Below the pieces are notes generated by a model. That model made no database searches. It was not told the DNA's origin and worked only from the letters and a program-made list of their open reading frames with translations. Positions 62,201 to 64,000 of a stretch of 64,000 bases of DNA are shown here, in pieces; position 1 is the stretch's first letter; every line of letters begins with the position of its first letter. The stretch covers positions 11,050,938-11,114,937 of the forward strand of contig NC_065555.1 of NCBI RefSeq assembly GCF_022605725.1, in the 5' to 3' direction. The DNA is from Anthonomus grandis grandis (Eukaryota > Arthropoda > Insecta > Coleoptera > Curculionidae). The position numbers were made by a program, and so were the translations under genes.

Positions 62201-62260
62201 TCAATTCAAAGAGTTGCTGACGCCAAAATGAAGAAAAAAAGTAGTAAAGAAAAAAGTTAA
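47221..62260 (+). CDS. asl: Coiled-coil centriole protein, Asterless/Cep152-like, 992 residues
   Basis: Coding exons are 47221-47331, 47396-47559, 51626-51777, 52187-52275, 52337-52522, 52573-52744, 54535-54658, 54711-54793, 54890-55155, 55218-55403, 55477-55786, 56366-56686, 56806-57063, 57130-57307, 57403-57592, 62005-62127 and 62195-62260. All junctions are GT/AG and in phase. The N-terminus (MDTPGISLFQGADIQL, then an acidic stretch) precedes nearly continuous heptad-rich coiled coil from about residue 80 to 950 and a basic Lys/Ser tail. There is no motor or kinase motif. The overall plan (short acidic N-terminus, long coil, EVC block) and the length fit fly Asterless, about 994 residues as I recall. 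Asterless recruits Plk4 to centrioles for duplication. Homology is judged by eye, so another centrosomal coiled-coil protein remains possible. AATAAA at 62,318-62,323 is the likely polyadenylation signal. Confidence 0.6.
48035..48170 (-). mobile_element. Scrap of mariner-superfamily transposase
   Basis: The minus strand reads QWIGTSGHVQSPPR, a stop, then PDLTPLDYFLTSYLK. This matches the third catalytic aspartate region (WPPRSPDLTPLDFFLWG) of DD-D mariner relatives. No ends or other domains could be traced. It lies in intron 2 of the coiled-coil gene. Confidence 0.6.
48860..49740 (-). mobile_element. Internally deleted Jockey-like retrotransposon
   Basis: The minus strand first gives endonuclease text at about 49,560-49,270 (YHSPRASISNFLEVIEP, then TNTLIDFIVTNEKVVQHSV). 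It jumps directly to the end of the reverse transcriptase at about 49,115-49,050 (KDLGVMPDPKLNLSLHCEY). The intervening 300 or so residues of reverse transcriptase are missing. It lies in intron 2 of the coiled-coil gene. Confidence 0.6.
50550..51175 (+). mobile_element. 3' end of a Jockey-like retrotransposon
   Basis: On the plus strand VFKVLYFSYVQFIYASQAWL and NLRFLCV (about 50,570-50,700) match the segment after the reverse transcriptase ('LKxLYxxLVxxxLEYxxxVW', 'QxRFLRFL'). Non-coding sequence follows to about 51,175, ending in repeats of AAATAAAT. Orientation is opposite to the fragment at 48.9-49.7 kb. Confidence 0.5.
52796..54393 (-). mobile_element. Tc1-type DNA transposon with paired binding sites
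   Basis: The element is flanked by TA (52,794-52,795 and 54,394-54,395). The terminal repeats are 27 bp, CACTGGTGGCCAAAAGTAGA onwards, and match except at the outermost base. A related inner motif (GTGGCCAAAATTAAATTGAC and its complement) lies exactly 200 bp inside each end (52,996 and 54,193). This gives an IR/DR layout as in Sleeping Beauty-like elements. It sits in intron 6 of the coiled-coil gene with the transposase antisense to the host. Confidence 0.9.
53070..54084 (-). pseudogene. Tc1 transposase, DD34E, frameshifted
   Basis: The start codon is at 54,084 (MPRGITLSI). The N-terminal paired-like DNA-binding region includes SQIIKNFN and the linker GRPKK at about 53,960-53,880. The first catalytic Asp is in FSDESKFN (about 53,630). 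The second is in FQHDNDPKH and the Glu in NPIENIW, with 34 residues between (DD34E). The C-terminus ends at 53,070. The span is not a multiple of three, and at least two frameshifts break it (near 53,990 and between 53,712 and 53,500), so it cannot make active transposase. Confidence 0.85.
57850..58260. repeat. Degenerate minisatellite, about 90-118 bp units
   Basis: The motif CCAG(C/G)CA(G/A)TTGA recurs near 57,905, 58,022, 58,112 and 58,207. Between copies are pyrimidine-rich stretches, and GCCTGGAAAA or a variant appears before the next unit. The first and last motifs (CAATTGCCTG and CAGGCAATTG) are inverted relative to each other. It lies in intron 15 of the coiled-coil gene. Confidence 0.5.
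58780..59450 (-). mobile_element. 3' part of a non-LTR retrotransposon
   Basis: The minus strand is open for 98 codons at 59441-59145. It carries the reverse transcriptase tail (NKINITKDHIEIILDCTRLD, then NNLGIMGNGGLRFREHLKK and YSWRHLLNQKL), matching 'NLGVxxDxxLxFxxH' of Jockey-related elements. Downstream scraps (NSLPGHL near 58,870) continue the C-terminus with stops. It lies in intron 15 of the coiled-coil gene. Confidence 0.65.
59655..59940 (+). repeat. Second copy of the dispersed repeat
   Basis: This is homologous to 42,430-42,690, with the same blocks in the same order over about 285 bp. It has no coding potential. Here it is not inside an RTE-like element, which shows that it is an independent unit. 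Confidence 0.6.
60209..61779 (+). mobile_element. DD41D mariner-superfamily transposon with 210 bp inverted repeats
   Basis: TA target duplications lie at 60,207-60,208 and 61,780-61,781. The inverted repeats are 60,209-60,419 and 61,571-61,779. They begin CAGGGTGTTTCAGAACTATG and are nearly identical over their whole length, so the insertion is fairly young. The right arm overlaps the transposase stop codon, so the last codons of the gene are also present, inverted, in the left arm. The element lies in intron 15 of the coiled-coil gene, in the same orientation. Confidence 0.9.
60504..61582 (+). pseudogene. DD41D transposase, broken by a 2-base insertion
   Basis: The ATG is at 60,504 (MENFTNQELADMHLAYG). 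An N-terminal helix-turn-helix region (about 1-110) is followed by the first catalytic Asp in LWTDEASF (about 60,977), the second in MWFQHDGA (about 61,250) and the third in SPDLTSLDFFLWG (about 61,380). The frame is open to about 61,258, where two extra bases (CG in GCACGCCGG) shift it. The rest continues in another frame to TGA at 61,582. Without those two bases there would be exactly 41 residues between the second and third Asp. Everything else looks intact. Confidence 0.9.
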
Positions 62261-62308
62261 TTTTGCAACGTAGAATAGGATCATTTTTTAGTTCAAGCAG
62301 TATTAGGA

Positions 62309-62323
62309 TTTATTATAAATAAA
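62309..62323. terminator. Back-to-back polyadenylation signals
   Basis: AATAAA on the plus strand (62,318-62,323) lies 58 bases after the stop of the coiled-coil gene. AATAAA on the minus strand (62,314-62,309) lies 55 bases after the stop of the gustatory receptor exon. The two convergent genes therefore share one short 3' region. Confidence 0.6.
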
Positions 62324-62368
62324 AAGATTTTATAAAATTACGTTTAAGAATATATTTTAAAATACGCT

Positions 62369-62629
62369 CTAATATATTTGAACTAACGCTACAAAATATG
62401 TGGTGCTAGTAGCTATAATCGTCAAAATGGTCTCTCGTTTTATCTCCATAAAACCGGCCGCTGTAAATTGAATTCTGTTGCTGGCAATAAAGTCTCCTAA
62501 AGACTGCAATTCCTGAAACTCGTATGAACGATAGTCGAAATTCTCTTGAAGCTCATAGCAAATCGTTAAAAGACTTTCAGATTCTGATGTAATCATTTGG
62601 CAAGTAAAAGCCAACGCACAGGGTCCAAA
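62369..62629 (-). CDS. Gustatory receptor, last exon only (partial)
   Basis: The minus strand has an acceptor AG at 62,631-62,630 after a T-rich tract. An 86-residue open frame starts FGPCALAFTCQMI in phase 0 and ends at TAG. The end, FTAAGFMEIKRETILTIIAT followed by a TYFVALVQ motif, is the seventh membrane segment and TYxxxxxQ signature of the insect 7tm_7 gustatory receptor family. The preceding part is the intracellular loop before it. These receptors are ligand-gated cation channels in taste neurons with an inverted topology. The earlier exons should lie to the right; I found none before the window edge, so the gene is incomplete here. Confidence 0.7.
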   Translation of the reverse strand, partial: FGPCALAFTCQMITSESESLLTICYELQENFDYRSYEFQELQSLGDFIASNRIQFTAAGFMEIKRETILTIIATSTTYFVALVQIY

Positions 62630-62639
62630 CTAAAAATAA

Positions 62640-63920
62640 ATAAAAAAGTTGTACAGTAATACAGTAGTATTAAAAATGTTTATTTCTTAGAATTTAATAA
62701 GATAATTTATATTATTATGTAATATGTTAGACATTTTAGGCAAAAATTAGTTTTATTCTATTTTTTTTAATATATCTTTCAAAAGTCATTGAAAACTTAG
62801 TACTATTTTAGATAGTACTTTTTTGTATAATACATGCTATAGTAACACATTGAATACAAATATTCTAAGAATTATCCTTTTTTACTTCAGACAGATGCTG
62901 AGAATATAGAACATGCTGAGAAAAGGCCATGATAAGGATGCGCTAAGAGTGTAAAAAATCTGATTCTTATCGTTTTTTTTTTTGAATTTTCTTCGTTTCT
63001 TTCACAAATGTGTGAGTTCGTACTTAAACAGAACATGTTGAAAAACTCATATTATTGAGATCCTAAGAAATTCACTAAAAAAATACGTCTTAATCGAATA
63101 TATGTAGTTGGAAGATTCAGTATTTTTAAGAACAAAGCAAAGACTTAATTGAAAACAATGGTGCAAAGGAAAAATACTAGAAATATTCGAGTATAACATA
63201 TCATTTTCTTTTATAAAACATTCTCTATATTTAAATTACAATGAAATCAAATAGAAACTAGCATAGATGAAGGCAAAATTGATCTTTGGTGTTTGCATTC
63301 AGGAGTTTACAGAAAGTATACAACAACATAAAAATGAAAAATTGCTTTTTCCTTTTCCTATTAATGAACTAACGTTTCCAATATTAATAAAAAATTTGAT
63401 AACAAAAATGTGTGCCCTATTAAAAAACTCTTTTTTATTTGTATTGCATGGGCCATATTTACAAAATTTGTAATATATGATATAATAATGTCCAAGTATT
63501 TAAGTTTCATTTTATATTTATATAAGGTGAATGTTGGTATTATGTAAGGTGGTTGTGAATTAAGGCTATAGTTTAAATAGACCTAGAATCTGCACTGGAA
63601 GATAACCGTTTTTTCAACTTAACATATTAATATTCCTCTGATGTGCATTTAATTTCAAGAATTTACGCCGTAAAGGTGTCCAAAAGTGAGCACCCTGTAT
63701 CAGAATATTCTTTATTTATTTTGACATTAAAATTTAATAAATTAAATATGGCACTATGCAATATTTAAAAGAACTCAATATAAAGTTTGTGAAAAAGTTC
63801 TTTAGAAATTCCTTTTTTTTATTAAAGTGTTGTTATTAAAGAAAACTAAGATTTATTTTGGCCAAATCTTATAAAATGCAAAACTTGTTATATTCATAAT
63901 AATAATTTTCAATATTTTTA
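62640..63920. other. A+T-rich sequence, probable intron of the gustatory receptor
   Basis: No minus-strand exon with membrane-segment character could be found. Near 63,690 the sequence GCACCCTGTAT resembles the outer end of a mariner-type element, but no partner was found. A short plus-strand open stretch at 63267-63473 has no supporting signals. Confidence 0.3.
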
Positions 63921-63924
63921 TCTA

Positions 63925-64000
63925 AGAAAACTTGCCCTATGCCACAAGGGTGGTCTTGGTCCTCTTTTATTTTTAATTTATAGTATTAATGATTTACCAT
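63925..64000 (+). mobile_element. Reverse transcriptase fragment at the right edge
   Basis: Allowing one frameshift, the plus strand reads MPQG then LGPLLFLIYSINDLP. This is the conserved 'PQGSxLGPLLFxIYINDLP' block of non-LTR reverse transcriptases. The element continues beyond the window. Its orientation is opposite to the gustatory receptor exon. Confidence 0.7.

Noticed and set aside
1..64000. tRNA, rRNA, CRISPR array, bacterial operon or viral insertion
   Set aside because: No cloverleaf with a convincing GGTTCRA arm, no direct-repeat/spacer array and no rRNA-like segment was seen. No coding text could be assigned to a virus.

Overview
This is an A+T-rich window of animal nuclear DNA. 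Short exons sit between long introns with ordinary GT/AG junctions and intact reading phases. A divergent ionotropic receptor of the insect Ir75 type and the last exon of an insect gustatory receptor point to an insect. The mix of transposons suggests a beetle, but that is only an inference. I see no rRNA, tRNA, CRISPR array or bacterial-style operon.

Layout. About 0.6-3.7 kb is a decayed non-LTR retrotransposon on the minus strand. From 4.4 to 27.2 kb a six-exon plus-strand gene encodes a 214-residue single-pass membrane protein. Its 13 kb fourth intron contains a second plus-strand gene (21.4-24.6 kb, plus a possible alternative first exon at 18.3 kb). That gene encodes another single-pass protein with a similar layout: a basic cluster, one membrane helix, then a short C-terminal tail with glycosylation sequons. 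Neither is recognised by name. Two related broken retrotransposons flank the inner gene's exons. From 27.2 to 33.2 kb there is no gene I can support, only retrotransposon scraps, hairpins and unidentified coding-like fragments.

From 33.2 to 41.4 kb a complete nine-exon ionotropic receptor (618 residues) can be assembled. Its introns carry a 180 bp satellite-like repeat and a dead DD41D mariner relative. From 41.6 to 46.9 kb lies a transposon graveyard: an RTE-like element runs into a piggyBac-like element, and the junction has been tandemly duplicated.

From 47.2 to 62.3 kb a 17-exon gene encodes a 992-residue coiled-coil protein, best matched to the centriole protein Asterless/Cep152. Its introns host a Tc1-type element with paired binding sites at each end, a young DD41D element with 210 bp inverted repeats, several retrotransposon pieces and a minisatellite. 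The 3' end of this gene converges on the minus-strand gustatory receptor exon at 62.4-62.6 kb. A reverse-transcriptase fragment runs off the right edge.

The functional content is two chemosensory receptors, one centrosome gene and a nested pair of membrane-protein genes. I see no evidence that they form one pathway. All exon models are read by eye from splice signals and phase; no transcript or database search was available.
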